NCBI GenBank assembly: GCA_016703265.1
Contig: JADJCK010000002.1
Coordinates: forward strand, 1-64,000
DNA length: 64,000 nucleotides
Source of the DNA: a bacterium
GTDB taxonomy: Bacteria; Krumholzibacteriota; Krumholzibacteriia; LZORAL124-64-63
Direction: 5' to 3'
Positions 15,242 to 24,046 of the stretch are shown here, one piece after another. A program made the position numbers and the translations under genes. The first letter of the stretch is position 1; every line of letters starts with the position of its first letter. The notes under the pieces were generated by a model. That model was not told the DNA's origin, searched no databases, and saw only the letters and a list, made by a program, of their open reading frames with translations.

Positions 15242-16084
15242 ATGAACCTCCGGCGCAGTTGTGCCACCGTTTACCTGCCCGCCCCTGAAGGTGGCACGCG
15301 CCGTGTCTCGGTGCCGGTCTGGGCGGCGCTGGCGGCCTGCATCGGGACCCCGGCAGCGACCACCGTGGCTATCCTCATGGCGCTGGGCGCGGGGCCGGCC
15401 TGGCTCGGCGGCAACGCGCCGTTGGCGCGCGAGAATGCCGCGCTGCGCGCTACCATGGTCGGCCTTGACCTCGAGATGGAAGCGCTGGCCGAGGAAGTGC
15501 TCGACCTGGCGGCCGTCCACGATCGCGTCGCTGTCGAGATGGACCTGCCGCAGTACGGTGCCGACGATTTCGCGGCGGATGACCCGCACCGGCTGGCTGC
15601 CCTGGCCCGCTCGCAGCGTCTCGGCTTCGAGGCGATGCTGGATACGATGGCGTCCCGTGAAGAGGCGCTGGCACGCATCCCCTCGATCGCGCCCTGCACC
15701 GTCGGCTGGACGAGCTCATGGTACGGACCGCGGCGCGACCCGTTCACCGGTCGCCGCGCCTTTCACCGCGGCGTCGATTTCAGCCTTCCCGTCGGGACAC
15801 CGGTGCAGGCGACCGCTGCCGGCACCGTTGCCGTCGTGGAGCGGCAGGCAGGGCTGGGGCTGCTGGTCAAGATCGACCACGGTCACGGGCTGCAGACTGT
15901 CTACGCGCACCTGGGACGGACCCTGGTCCGTCCTGGCGATGTGGTCGGGGTGGGGGCAGTGATCGCCCGCTCCGGCAACTCCGGGCGATCGACGGGGCCT
16001 CACCTGCACTACGAGGTCCGTGTCGACGGGCGTGCGGTCAATCCCCGGTCCTACCTTTCTGAGATCAGGGTCGCCGGCCGCTGA
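15242..16084 (+). CDS. M23 (LytM-type) peptidoglycan endopeptidase family protein
   Basis: 280-residue membrane-anchored protein. Residues ~24-50 form one hydrophobic segment (VWAALAACIGTPAATTVAILMAL), followed by a helical, probably coiled-coil stretch (~60-140) and an M23 domain at ~150-275. The zinc ligands are present: HRGVDF (H-x3-D) and HLHYE (second H of H-x-H), so it could be an active endopeptidase cutting peptidoglycan cross-links, or a NlpD/EnvC-like amidase activator with catalytic residues kept. The next gene is an AMIN-domain amidase, which supports a cell-wall role. ATG 15242 is chosen because it gives the short basic N-terminus MNLRRS before the membrane segment; upstream frame is terminator and leader DNA. 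Confidence 0.9.
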   Translation: MNLRRSCATVYLPAPEGGTRRVSVPVWAALAACIGTPAATTVAILMALGAGPAWLGGNAPLARENAALRATMVGLDLEMEALAEEVLDLAAVHDRVAVEMDLPQYGADDFAADDPHRLAALARSQRLGFEAMLDTMASREEALARIPSIAPCTVGWTSSWYGPRRDPFTGRRAFHRGVDFSLPVGTPVQATAAGTVAVVERQAGLGLLVKIDHGHGLQTVYAHLGRTLVRPGDVVGVGAVIARSGNSGRSTGPHLHYEVRVDGRAVNPRSYLSEIRVAGR

Positions 16085-16136
16085 CGCGGCGCTGTATCGC
16101 TCCCGGGCCTGAATGTACTGACTTTCGGCAATGAGC

Positions 16137-16166
16137 TTGGCTGCCGCCGCCGGCCTGTGGTATCGT
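16137..16166 (+). promoter_or_regulatory. possible sigma-70-type promoter of the amidase gene
   Basis: TTGGCT, 18 bases, TATCGT, located 80 bases before the ATG at 16247. The -10 match is partial. Confidence 0.35.
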
Positions 16167-16246
16167 GCCTGCTGGCCGGGTCTGCGGCCGGCAGGGAGGC
16201 CGGCGTCGTCCGGCCCCGGGCCCACAGGCCGAAGGAGCGCAGGACC

Positions 16247-17257
16247 ATGGCTATGCCGCGCCAGGCGGCCGTTCGATTCCGGGGCCACCCTCTGGCCGCC
16301 GCGTTGGCGGTTGCCTTCCTGCTGGCGGCCGGTGCCGCTGTCGCCGCCGATGGCGCGCGCATCCTGCGGCTCCGACATTTCACCGGCCCCGAACATACCC
16401 GCATCGTGGTGGATCTCGACCGTGCGTGCTCCTACGAAGTGCGCCGGGTGGAAGGCCCCGATCGCATCGCCGTCAACCTGCAGGGCGCCGTCTTTGTCGG
16501 CGGCGGCGACCGTGCCGTCGGTGACGGGCTCGTCGAAAGGATCCGCTGCAATGCCGGCGACGGGCGGGCGCAGATCGTCATCGACCTGACGGGGCGCCGC
16601 GAGTTCCGTGCCTTTTCCCTGCCGCCTTCCGGCGGCAAGCCGGATCGCGTGGTGATCGACATCATCCGCGGCGGGGGGACACCGCCGCCCATCGTCGAAC
16701 CGGCTCCGCTGGCCGCCGCCGACCTGGCCGTTCCCGGCGGTGAAGCCGGGTTGGGCGGCAGCGCGGCGGGTGTTGCGGCGGGCGGTGCTTCGGCAACGTC
16801 CGGGTCGACAGCGAACGGGTCGACAGCGAACGGGTCGATGCCGTCTGGGTCGAGCGAGGTCCAGGTTGCCGCGGCGGGCAGGGTGGTGCCGCTGGTCGAT
16901 GGAGAAGGCGGCGAGACGTCAGGTGCCGGCGCCGCGACTGTGTCGGACGACAGTGCCCGCGCAAACCCGCCGGAGGCGGAGGTGGCGCCGGTCACCGCTC
17001 CCGGGGATGCGGCGGCCGATGCGGCGGTGGAGAGGTCGCGGCCACGGAGACGGATCCCGATGCATCGTCGCGTCGGGATGAGGGCGCCGGATTCGCGAAC
17101 GACGACGAGCCGTTCGTGGTCATCATCGACCCCGGGCATGGCGGCAACGACCCGGGTGCGATCCGCGGTTCGCTGCAGGAGAAGGACATCTGCCTGGATA
17201 TCGGCCGCGAGATGGCGCGCCAGCTGGAGAAGATTCCCGGGTACCGCGTCGTGCTGA
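16247..17257 (+). CDS. AMIN-domain N-terminal part of a frame-broken N-acetylmuramoyl-L-alanine amidase
   Basis: This frame starts at ATG 16247 after AAGGAG and encodes a signal peptide (PLAAALAVAFLLAAGAAVA) and an AMIN domain (~30-135: HTRIVVDLDRACSYEVRRVEGPDRIAVNL). AMIN domains target amidases to the septum or wall in Gram-negatives. A long Gly/Ala/Ser linker follows, with two copies of NGSTA-like units. From about 17030 the frame turns into Arg-rich nonsense and stops at 17257. The amidase catalytic domain continues in the frame one base back, joining at about 17015-17040 (around GTGGAGAGGTCGC). The pair is best read as one AmiC-like gene broken by an indel, real or from sequencing. Confidence 0.8.
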   Translation: MAMPRQAAVRFRGHPLAAALAVAFLLAAGAAVAADGARILRLRHFTGPEHTRIVVDLDRACSYEVRRVEGPDRIAVNLQGAVFVGGGDRAVGDGLVERIRCNAGDGRAQIVIDLTGRREFRAFSLPPSGGKPDRVVIDIIRGGGTPPPIVEPAPLAAADLAVPGGEAGLGGSAAGVAAGGASATSGSTANGSTANGSMPSGSSEVQVAAAGRVVPLVDGEGGETSGAGAATVSDDSARANPPEAEVAPVTAPGDAAADAAVERSRPRRRIPMHRRVGMRAPDSRTTTSRSWSSSTPGMAATTRVRSAVRCRRRTSAWISAARWRASWRRFPGTASC

Positions 17258-18006
17258 CGCGCGACCGCGACCGGTTCGTGCCGCTGGGCAAGCGCGTGGA
17301 GATCGCGCGGCAGCAGAAGGGCGATGTGTTCGTGTCCGTGCATTGCAACACGCACCCGCGGCCGGCGGTGTCGGGCATGGAGGTCTACTTCCTGTCCCTG
17401 CAGGGTGCGACCGATCGCGAAGCGCGCGAGCTGGCGGACAAGGAGAATGCGGCCGGCCTGGTCGGCCTGACTCCGGGCGAGGAACATGCGGACCTTGTCG
17501 TCGACATCCTCATGGACCTGAAGATGACGCGCGTGCTGCAGGATTCCGGGCGGCTGGCGGCATCGCTGCTGACGGCCGCCGACCGCAGCGGCGTGGTCGC
17601 CGGAAGGCGCGTGAAGCAGGCGGGCTTCCAGGTGTTGAAGAACCTGGCGATGCCGTCGGCGCTGGTCGAGGTGGCCTACCTCTCGAACCAGGAGGACTAC
17701 CGGCTGCTGGGAGATGCCGCCGGGAGGCGCCGGCTCGCGACCGCCATCGTGGCCGGGATCCAGGACTGGCGCGCCGGCACGGCGCCGGCACGGACGCGCA
17801 CGGCGCCGGTGGTCGCCGCGCGCTCGGAGAGCGAGCGCTGGGAGACCATGTATCGCGTGCGCAGCGGCGACAGCCTGTGGAAGCTGGCCGACCGCTACGG
17901 CACCACGATGAACGAGATCGCTCGTCGCAACAACCTGAGCGTGCGGCAGCGCGAACTGCGCATCGGGCAGCGGTTGCGGTTGCCGGGTGCCGGGGCGCGA
18001 CCATGA
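17116..18006 (+). CDS. amidase_3 catalytic domain plus LysM, C-terminal part of the frame-broken amidase
   Basis: Zinc-dependent N-acetylmuramoyl-L-alanine amidase domain that cleaves the lactyl-peptide bond of peptidoglycan. VVIIDPGHGGNDPGA opens the domain with the first zinc His; VFVSVHCNTHP and VEVAYLSNQEDYRLL match the second His region and the catalytic Glu. A LysM wall-binding module closes the protein (YRVRSGDSLWKLADRYG to LRIGQRLRLPG). GTG 17116 is only the first start codon in this frame; coding continues upstream to about 17030 as an acidic linker, so this is not an independent gene. The full product would be AMIN-linker-amidase-LysM, about 585 residues. The stop overlaps the ATG of the YbbR-like gene. 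Confidence 0.88.
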   Translation: MVIIDPGHGGNDPGAIRGSLQEKDICLDIGREMARQLEKIPGYRVVLTRDRDRFVPLGKRVEIARQQKGDVFVSVHCNTHPRPAVSGMEVYFLSLQGATDREARELADKENAAGLVGLTPGEEHADLVVDILMDLKMTRVLQDSGRLAASLLTAADRSGVVAGRRVKQAGFQVLKNLAMPSALVEVAYLSNQEDYRLLGDAAGRRRLATAIVAGIQDWRAGTAPARTRTAPVVAARSESERWETMYRVRSGDSLWKLADRYGTTMNEIARRNNLSVRQRELRIGQRLRLPGAGARP

Positions 18007-18947
18007 GCCGCATTGGCCTGAAGCTCAGTTGCCTGGTCGTGGCGATCGTGATCTGGATCCAGGTGGCGTCGACAGCCACCGTGGAGCAGGTGGCGCGGCT
18101 TCCGCTGCGCGTCGTCGGTCTGGCCGAAGGGCAGACCATCGTCGGCAGCGCCCTGCCCGCCGGGGTATCGGTGCGGTTGCGCGGGAGCAAGCTGCGCCTG
18201 CTGGCCCATCGCTACCTGCAGCAGCCTGTGGGTACCGTCACCCTCGACCTGACGGAGCGGGAGCCGGGGCGTGCGTTCACGGTGGTCCTCGGGCCAGGAG
18301 ACGTGGTCAGCGAACTCGCCGTGACGCAGGTCGTCGAGCCCGATCGGCTGACGGTTCGCATCGACGGTGAACTCTCGCGCCGGCTGCCGGTGGAGCTGAC
18401 GACCGTCGGCAGCCTGCCTTCGGGCTACGGCTACGTGACGGCGCCGGCGGCCCGTCCCGACTCGATCCGTGTCACGGGGCCGGCGCGTTATTTCCCGGAT
18501 CGACCCCTGGTGCGCACGGCGCCCCTGGACCTGTCGCGGCTCGAGGGAGCCGGCGAACTGACGCTGCCCCTGCTGCCGCCCGACAGCCACCTGCTGCTGG
18601 ACGTACCCGAGGTGAAGGTCGCTTACAGCGTGGGCCTGCTCGCCGAACGCACGCTGGCTGACGTACCGGTGCGGGCGCTCGCCGGCGACGGCCTCGAGGT
18701 GGGCGTCTCGCCGGCGCGCGTGGATGTCCTGGTCCGTGGCGTGGCCGACTCGCTGCTGGCTCTGTCCCCGGCGCGTGTCCGGGTCACGGTGGCCGCAAAG
18801 GGGCTGGCGCCCGGCCTGCACCTGCTGCCCGGTGATGTGCAGGCGCCGGACTGGGTCATGGTGATCGGCCTGGATCCCGCGCAGTTCCAGGTTGTCGTGG
18901 GCGCGGCGGCGCCCGTCACTGCGGACGGAAGCCGCGCGCGTGAGTGA
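18003..18947 (+). CDS. YbbR/CdaR-like domain protein
   Basis: 314-residue protein with one N-terminal membrane segment (LKLSCLVVAIVIWIQVAS) and then repeated ~85-residue YbbR-type beta domains (for example RLPVELTTVGSLPSGYGYVTAPAA). In Firmicutes YbbR (CdaR) is the extracytoplasmic regulator of the diadenylate cyclase CdaA, usually encoded beside it. No cyclase gene is adjacent here, so a c-di-AMP role is only suggested by the family. ATG 18003 overlaps the amidase stop (ATGA), indicating translational coupling with cell-wall genes. The fold is recognisable; the partner is unknown. Confidence 0.8.
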   Translation: MSRIGLKLSCLVVAIVIWIQVASTATVEQVARLPLRVVGLAEGQTIVGSALPAGVSVRLRGSKLRLLAHRYLQQPVGTVTLDLTEREPGRAFTVVLGPGDVVSELAVTQVVEPDRLTVRIDGELSRRLPVELTTVGSLPSGYGYVTAPAARPDSIRVTGPARYFPDRPLVRTAPLDLSRLEGAGELTLPLLPPDSHLLLDVPEVKVAYSVGLLAERTLADVPVRALAGDGLEVGVSPARVDVLVRGVADSLLALSPARVRVTVAAKGLAPGLHLLPGDVQAPDWVMVIGLDPAQFQVVVGAAAPVTADGSRARE

Positions 18948-19866
18948 GGCGCGGAGCAATGGCGGTCGGCTCGTGGCCTGGGCTTCGGCCCTCGGCGTGC
19001 TTCTGCTGGCCGCCGCCGCCGTCTGGTGGCCGCGGCCGGTCCATCTCACGGCCGCACCGGTCGTGGTCGTGCTTGATCCCGCCGGTGATGAGCGTCGCCT
19101 CGGTGAGGTCTGGCCGGCGCTCGGCGCGGTATTGGCGGCAGCGCGGCCGGAGGCCCCGCGGCTGGTCGTGGCCCGCACGCTGCCGGAATTCCGGCAACTG
19201 GCCTCCGGTCGGCCCGACTACCTGGTGTGCCCGGACGGCGTCGCCCTGGGCCTGGACCCTGCGGTCTGGGTCCCGGTGGCGGCGGGCAGGCGCCCTGCGC
19301 CGCGCAACCTGCGCCCGCACGGGGTCCTTCTGTCGCGCGTGGCGGCTGCCGGCGACCCGACGCCCTGGCTGACCCGCCCCGGCGCCGTCGTCTTCGGTGA
19401 CTCGCTCTCGCTCACGGCCACGGGCGTCCTGCGGCCGGCAGCAGGATCGGCGGCCGGACTCCCCGGCAGCGTGTCCTGGGGGCCGGATCCGTACGATCAC
19501 GGTCCGGTGCTGCACGCGCTGCGGCTGGGGGCCTTCGCATTCGCTGTCGTGCGCCAGTGGGACGCCGAGCGGTTCCTGGCGCAGGGACTGCTCGATCCCG
19601 CAGCCTGGACAGTGCGCGAACTGACGGTGCCGGTGCCGGACCTCGTCGTGCTGGCCGACCGTCGCGTGCCGGCAGCCGAACGCATGGCGCTGGGTGAGCG
19701 GTTGTCGGGCATCGGGCGTGAACTGGCCGACCTGACCCCGGCCGAGCGCCGCCTGGCCGCCGCACTGCCCTGCCTGGGGCTGGCCGGATTCAATCTCCTG
19801 ATCGAACCCGATTTCGAGCTCGTACGGGGCAACTTCGCCGCTGATTGGCCCCGACCCCGGCCTTGA
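18940..19866 (+). CDS. PhnD-like periplasmic substrate-binding-type protein
   Basis: 308-residue exported protein. GTG 18940 overlaps the end of the YbbR-like gene by 8 bases, so the two are coupled. A hydrophobic N-terminus (LVAWASALGVLLLAAAAVWW) is followed by a domain resembling phosphate/phosphonate-binding PhnD proteins: an opening strand VVVVLDP, a region YLVCPDGVALGL, the segment LLSRVAAAGDPTPW, and GPDPYDHGPVLHALRLGAFAFAVVRQ, which parallels the V-x-SHxxV-hinge region of PhnD. No ABC transporter genes are nearby, so transport of phosphonate is doubtful and it may be a free-standing sensor or envelope protein. It is the last gene before hisS. Confidence 0.65.
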   Translation: MSEARSNGGRLVAWASALGVLLLAAAAVWWPRPVHLTAAPVVVVLDPAGDERRLGEVWPALGAVLAAARPEAPRLVVARTLPEFRQLASGRPDYLVCPDGVALGLDPAVWVPVAAGRRPAPRNLRPHGVLLSRVAAAGDPTPWLTRPGAVVFGDSLSLTATGVLRPAAGSAAGLPGSVSWGPDPYDHGPVLHALRLGAFAFAVVRQWDAERFLAQGLLDPAAWTVRELTVPVPDLVVLADRRVPAAERMALGERLSGIGRELADLTPAERRLAAALPCLGLAGFNLLIEPDFELVRGNFAADWPRPRP

Positions 19867-19960
19867 GCCATATTAGTGCGGTCGACGGCCGGCGGAGCCG
19901 GGGCATGGGGCCCCGCCGCGGGCGCCGGCGGCCGGAGTCTGCCGCAAAGCGCAGGGTGGC

Positions 19961-22900
19961 ATGAACATCAGGTACCACCGTCTGAAGGGCACGCGCGACA
20001 TCTTCCTCGAGGAGATCGAACGCTGGCGATGGTGTGAGGACGTCTGGGCGCGCGTGCTGGGCCGCTACGGCTACGGCGAGATCCGTACGCCGATCATCGA
20101 ACCGACGGCGCTGTTCCTGCGCTCGGTGGGCACGGGGACCGACATCGTCGACAAGGAGATGTACACCTTCGAGACGCGGGACGGCGGCGAGAGCCTGACC
20201 CTGCGGCCGGAGATGACGGCCTCCGTGGTGCGGGCCTACCTGGAGAACGGCCTGCAGCGGCAGCCCGGCACCCTGAAGTTCTTCTACATGGGGCCCATGT
20301 TCCGCCATGACCGGCCGCAGGCCGGGCGCTACCGGCAGTTCCACCAGCTGGGGGTCGAGGCCATCGGCTCGGATTCGCCGGTGCTCGACGCCGAGGTGAT
20401 CCAGTTGGCAATGTCCCTGTTCGACGCCGTCGATGCCCGGGGCCTGCTGGTCAAGGTCAACAGCATCGGATGTCGCGAGTGCAGGCCGGCTTACCTGGAA
20501 GACCTGAAGCAGTTTCTCAACGGTCGCATCGCCGAGGTGCCGGAGCCGCTGCGCGCGCGCATCGACACCAATCCCCTGCGCCTGTACGATGCGAAGGACG
20601 ATGCGGTCCAGCAGTTGCTGGCGGGATTCCGCCCGATCACCGATGGGCTGTGCGGAGCCTGCCGGGAGCACCACGCCATCGTGCTGGACACGCTGGAGCG
20701 GCTGGGCGTGCCGGTGCAGGCGGACCCGACGCTGGTGCGCGGGCTGGACTACTACACGCGGACGACGTTCGAGATCACCGCTGGCAGCGATCGCAAGCAG
20801 AGCAGCGTTGCCGGGGGCGGCCGCTACGATCACCTGGTGGAACAGTGCGGCGGTCCCTCGACGCCTGCCGTCGGTTTCTCGATCGGGATCGAGCGTACGC
20901 TGATACACCTGGGCGATGAGCCGGTCGATCCGCAGTTGAGCCGGCAGACAGCCGTGGACGTGTTCGTCGCCTGCCGCGGGCGGGCGGCCGAGCAGGCCGG
21001 GCTGGAGATGGCGGAGCTGCTGCGCGGCTCGTGCCGCGTTGAAGTGGACACGACCGGCCGCGCGCTCAAGACACAGTTCAAGTCCGCTGTGGGCAGGCGC
21101 GCGCGCCTGCTGCTGACGGTGGGCGCCGAAGAGCTCGAGCAGGATGTCGTACAGATGAAGAATCTGGGCACGGGCGACCAGACGGCGGTCGCGCGGAGCC
21201 AGTTGCTGACGGCCGTCAGGGGAGGTTCTGGAGGGGTGAGCCACGGAAACGTGAACGAGGCGGTGCGCACGCACCGCTGCGGCGAGATCAACACGCATCT
21301 GGTGGGCAGCGCGGTCACGGTGGCCGGCTGGGCGGCGCGCATCCGCAACATGGGAGGCCTGGTCTTCGTGGACCTGCGCGATCGCTACGGCGTGGTGCAG
21401 GTCGTGTGCGAGGGCGGTCAGCCCCTGGAACTGGCGCGCGAATTCCGGCTCGAGTGCGTGCTCCGCGTGAGCGGCACCGTGCGCCCGCGCCCCGAAGGCA
21501 TGGCCAACCTCGACAAGGAAACCGGCGCCGTGGAGATCGTGGCCGGCGAGGTGACCATCCTCAACGGCTGCGCACCGCTGCCGTTCCAGGTCGACCAGGC
21601 CCAGGAGGCGAGCGAGGAGCTGCGGCTCAAGCACCGCTACATCCACCTGCGGCATCCGGTCATGGCCCGCAACCTCGCGGTGCGGCATCGGGCGGCCATG
21701 GCGGCGCGGAATTTCCTCTCCTCGCACGACTTCCTCGAGGTCGAGACGCCGCTGCTGATCAAGACCACGCCCGAGGGCGCGCGTGACTACGTGGTGCCGA
21801 GCCGCATCCACCACGGCCAGTTCTACGCATTGCCGCAGTCGCCGCAGCTCTACAAGCAGATCCTGATGGCCAGCGGCGTCGACCGCTACTTCCAGCTGGC
21901 GCGCTGCCTGCGCGACGAGGATCTGCGCAAGGACCGGCAGCCGGAACACACGCAGATCGACCTCGAGATGAGCTTCGTACGCGAAACCGACATCTACGCG
22001 GTGGTTGAGGAGATGGTCGCGCGCATCTTCGAGGAAGCGGCCGGCATCATCGTGCCGACTCCGTTCCCGCGCATCTCGTACGACGACGCCATGAACATGT
22101 ACGGCTCGGACAAGCCCGATCTGCGCTTCGGGTGCCCCATGCACTGCCTCGACGACCTGGTGCCGGGCTGCGGCTTCTCCGTCTTCGAGGATGCCGTGGG
22201 CAAGGGCGGCACGGTCCGCTGTCTGCGGGCACCGGGGCTTGGCGGCTGGAGCCGCAAACAGGTCGACGATCTCGAGGAACTGGCGAAGAAGCACGGCGCG
22301 CACGGGCTGGCGCGTACCAAGGTCACGGCGGGCGCGCTCGATTCGGGCATCGCCAAGTTCCTGTCGCCGGCGTTCGCGGCGGCCCTGCAGGAGAAGCTGG
22401 GCCTGCAGGACGGCGACCTGCTGTTGATGGTGGCCGGTCCCTGGGACAAGGCGGTGGCGTCACTCGGCGCCGTGCGCCTGGAAGTGGCGCGGCTGGCCGG
22501 CTGGATCCCCGAGAACGCGTGGGCGCTCAGCTGGGTCCGCAATTTCCCGCTCTTCGAGCGGACGCCCGACGGCCAGGGCTGGACCGCCTGCCACCACATG
22601 TTCACGCTGCCGAGGCCGGAGGATATCGACGGGCTCGAGAGCGACCCGGGCGCGGCGAGGGCGCAGCTGTACGATCTGGTGTGCAACGGCGTGGAGCTGG
22701 GTTCGGGCAGCATCCGCATCCACCAGCGTGAACTGCAGGAGCGCGTGTTCCGCATCGCCGGCATGGAGCCGGAGGAATACCTCGGCAAGTTCGGCTTCTT
22801 CCTGGACGCGCTCGGCTACGGGGCGCCACCGCACGGCGGCATCGCGCTGGGCCTGGACCGGCTGGTGATGCTGATGACCGGTAGTCCGTCGCTGCGCGAG

Positions 22901-23035
22901 GTGATCGCCTTCCCGAAGACGACCCTGGCCGCTTCGCCGCTGGACGGCAGCCCGGGTCACATCAGTGCTGCCCAGTTGCGCGAGCTCAACCTCGCGGTGA
23001 CGCCGCCTGCGGGCGAGGGCGGGGCCGGCGCGTGA
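19961..23035 (+). CDS. hisS-aspS: histidyl-tRNA synthetase fused in frame to aspartyl-tRNA synthetase
   Basis: One uninterrupted frame of 1024 codons. Residues 1-~422 are a complete HisRS: motif 2 FFYMGPMFRHDRPQAGRYRQF, the histidine signature LVRGLDYYTRTTFEI, motif 3 GFSIGIERTL and a C-terminal anticodon domain ending LLTAVRG. After a short GGSGG linker, residues ~430-1010 are a complete bacterial AspRS: N-terminal OB fold (THRCGEINTHLVGSAVTVAGW), motif 2 RCLRDEDLRKDRQPEHTQID, an inserted GAD domain and motif 3 GIALGLDRLVM. Both catalytic cores look intact. An internal GTG at 21236 with GGAGG upstream could start AspRS separately. Removing one G from the GGGG run at 21233-21236 would give hisS a TGA stop overlapping that GTG, the overlap style used elsewhere in this operon. 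Fusion versus indel is therefore open. Confidence 0.9.
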   Translation: MNIRYHRLKGTRDIFLEEIERWRWCEDVWARVLGRYGYGEIRTPIIEPTALFLRSVGTGTDIVDKEMYTFETRDGGESLTLRPEMTASVVRAYLENGLQRQPGTLKFFYMGPMFRHDRPQAGRYRQFHQLGVEAIGSDSPVLDAEVIQLAMSLFDAVDARGLLVKVNSIGCRECRPAYLEDLKQFLNGRIAEVPEPLRARIDTNPLRLYDAKDDAVQQLLAGFRPITDGLCGACREHHAIVLDTLERLGVPVQADPTLVRGLDYYTRTTFEITAGSDRKQSSVAGGGRYDHLVEQCGGPSTPAVGFSIGIERTLIHLGDEPVDPQLSRQTAVDVFVACRGRAAEQAGLEMAELLRGSCRVEVDTTGRALKTQFKSAVGRRARLLLTVGAEELEQDVVQMKNLGTGDQTAVARSQLLTAVRGGSGGVSHGNVNEAVRTHRCGEINTHLVGSAVTVAGWAARIRNMGGLVFVDLRDRYGVVQVVCEGGQPLELAREFRLECVLRVSGTVRPRPEGMANLDKETGAVEIVAGEVTILNGCAPLPFQVDQAQEASEELRLKHRYIHLRHPVMARNLAVRHRAAMAARNFLSSHDFLEVETPLLIKTTPEGARDYVVPSRIHHGQFYALPQSPQLYKQILMASGVDRYFQLARCLRDEDLRKDRQPEHTQIDLEMSFVRETDIYAVVEEMVARIFEEAAGIIVPTPFPRISYDDAMNMYGSDKPDLRFGCPMHCLDDLVPGCGFSVFEDAVGKGGTVRCLRAPGLGGWSRKQVDDLEELAKKHGAHGLARTKVTAGALDSGIAKFLSPAFAAALQEKLGLQDGDLLLMVAGPWDKAVASLGAVRLEVARLAGWIPENAWALSWVRNFPLFERTPDGQGWTACHHMFTLPRPEDIDGLESDPGAARAQLYDLVCNGVELGSGSIRIHQRELQERVFRIAGMEPEEYLGKFGFFLDALGYGAPPHGGIALGLDRLVMLMTGSPSLREVIAFPKTTLAASPLDGSPGHISAAQLRELNLAVTPPAGEGGAGA
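21221..21238 (+). promoter_or_regulatory. internal ribosome-binding site and GTG start for aspS
   Basis: GGAGG at 21221-21225 lies 10 bases before an in-frame GTG at 21236, immediately after the HisRS domain. It would allow AspRS to be made alone even if the fusion is real. Confidence 0.5.
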
Positions 23036-24033
23036 GCCGCAACGGGAGACCGGAGGACCGGGAACCGCCCGGCCAGATGACCATCGACCTGGCGGGCGTC
23101 GACCAACTGGGCCTGCTCGGGCCGCGGGACTCGAACCTGCGCCTGCTCGAGGAGCGGTTCGGGGGCACGCTGACCGTGCGCGGTGAGCGCCTGCTCGTGC
23201 GCGGGCCGGCCGAGAGCCTGGACCTGGTGCAGGAGGTGCTGGAAGACCTGATCCAGCGCGTGCGTCACGGCCAGCTCGTGGACAAGGTCTCGCTGGGCTA
23301 CCTGTGGGACCAGCGGGCCGGGCGCCGCGAGTTCCCGGAAGGGCAGCCGGGAGAGGGCGAGACGCTGCTCTACGCCAGCGGCAGTCGCCAGGCGCTGCGC
23401 ACCAAGACGGCGGGGCAGCAGGCGTATGTCGACGCCGTGCGCGCGCACGACGTCGTCTTCGCCACCGGCCCTGCGGGCACGGGCAAGACGTTCCTGGCCG
23501 TGGTCATGGCCATGGATTACCTCAAGCGGCAAATGGTGGATCGCATCGTGCTGGTCAGGCCGGCCGTCGAGGCCGGGGAGCAGCTCGGATTCCTGCCGGG
23601 CGACCTGCAGGAGAAGATCAATCCCTACCTGCGCCCGCTCTACGATGCGTTGTCCGACATCACGGGCGCCGCGGGCATTGCGCGATACATGGCCTCCGGC
23701 GTCATCGAGGCCTCGCCGCTGGCGTACATGCGGGGTCGGACGCTGAACAACGCCTTCGTGATCCTCGACGAGGCCCAGAACACGACCGTGGGCCAGATGA
23801 AGATGTTCCTGACGCGCCTCGGCATCCAGTCCAAGGCCGTGGTCACCGGCGACATCACGCAGATCGACCTGCCTGTGGACAAGAAGTCCGGGCTGATCCA
23901 TGTGCGCGAGATCCTGGCGCACACGGAAGGCGTAGCGTTCGTCGACCTCGACGGGCGCGACATCGTGAGGCATCCGCTCGTCCGTCGCATCGTCGATGCG
24001 TTCGAGGCCGCGGATTCCGGCGAACAGGGCTGA
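23032..24033 (+). CDS. phoH: PhoH-family ATPase
   Basis: 333-residue PhoH-like P-loop protein, cytoplasmic. Walker A GPAGTGKT is at ~146-153 and Walker B FVILDEAQN at ~243-251, with the family motifs RPAVEAGEQLGFLPGDLQEK and VTGDITQIDLP; an N-terminal KH-like region precedes it. PhoH proteins are often encoded with ybeY and linked to RNA metabolism, which fits this cluster (phoH, 7TM-HD protein, ybeY). GTG 23032 overlaps the aspS stop as GTGA. The length matches the family. The biochemical activity of PhoH is poorly defined; the family call is certain. Confidence 0.95.
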   Translation: MSRNGRPEDREPPGQMTIDLAGVDQLGLLGPRDSNLRLLEERFGGTLTVRGERLLVRGPAESLDLVQEVLEDLIQRVRHGQLVDKVSLGYLWDQRAGRREFPEGQPGEGETLLYASGSRQALRTKTAGQQAYVDAVRAHDVVFATGPAGTGKTFLAVVMAMDYLKRQMVDRIVLVRPAVEAGEQLGFLPGDLQEKINPYLRPLYDALSDITGAAGIARYMASGVIEASPLAYMRGRTLNNAFVILDEAQNTTVGQMKMFLTRLGIQSKAVVTGDITQIDLPVDKKSGLIHVREILAHTEGVAFVDLDGRDIVRHPLVRRIVDAFEAADSGEQG

Positions 24034-24046
24034 CCCGGGAGGCTCG

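Noticed and set aside
16795..16850. Direct repeats in the amidase linker as a mobile-element footprint
   Set aside because: Short codon-level repeats (GGGTCGACAGCGAAC, two to three copies) in a low-complexity linker; no inverted ends or transposase.
19790..22303. Minus-strand open frame of 837 codons opposite hisS-aspS
   Set aside because: Composition is His/Arg/Gln-rich nonsense with no domain, and it lies fully antisense to a conserved synthetase; it results from the GC-rich third codon positions.
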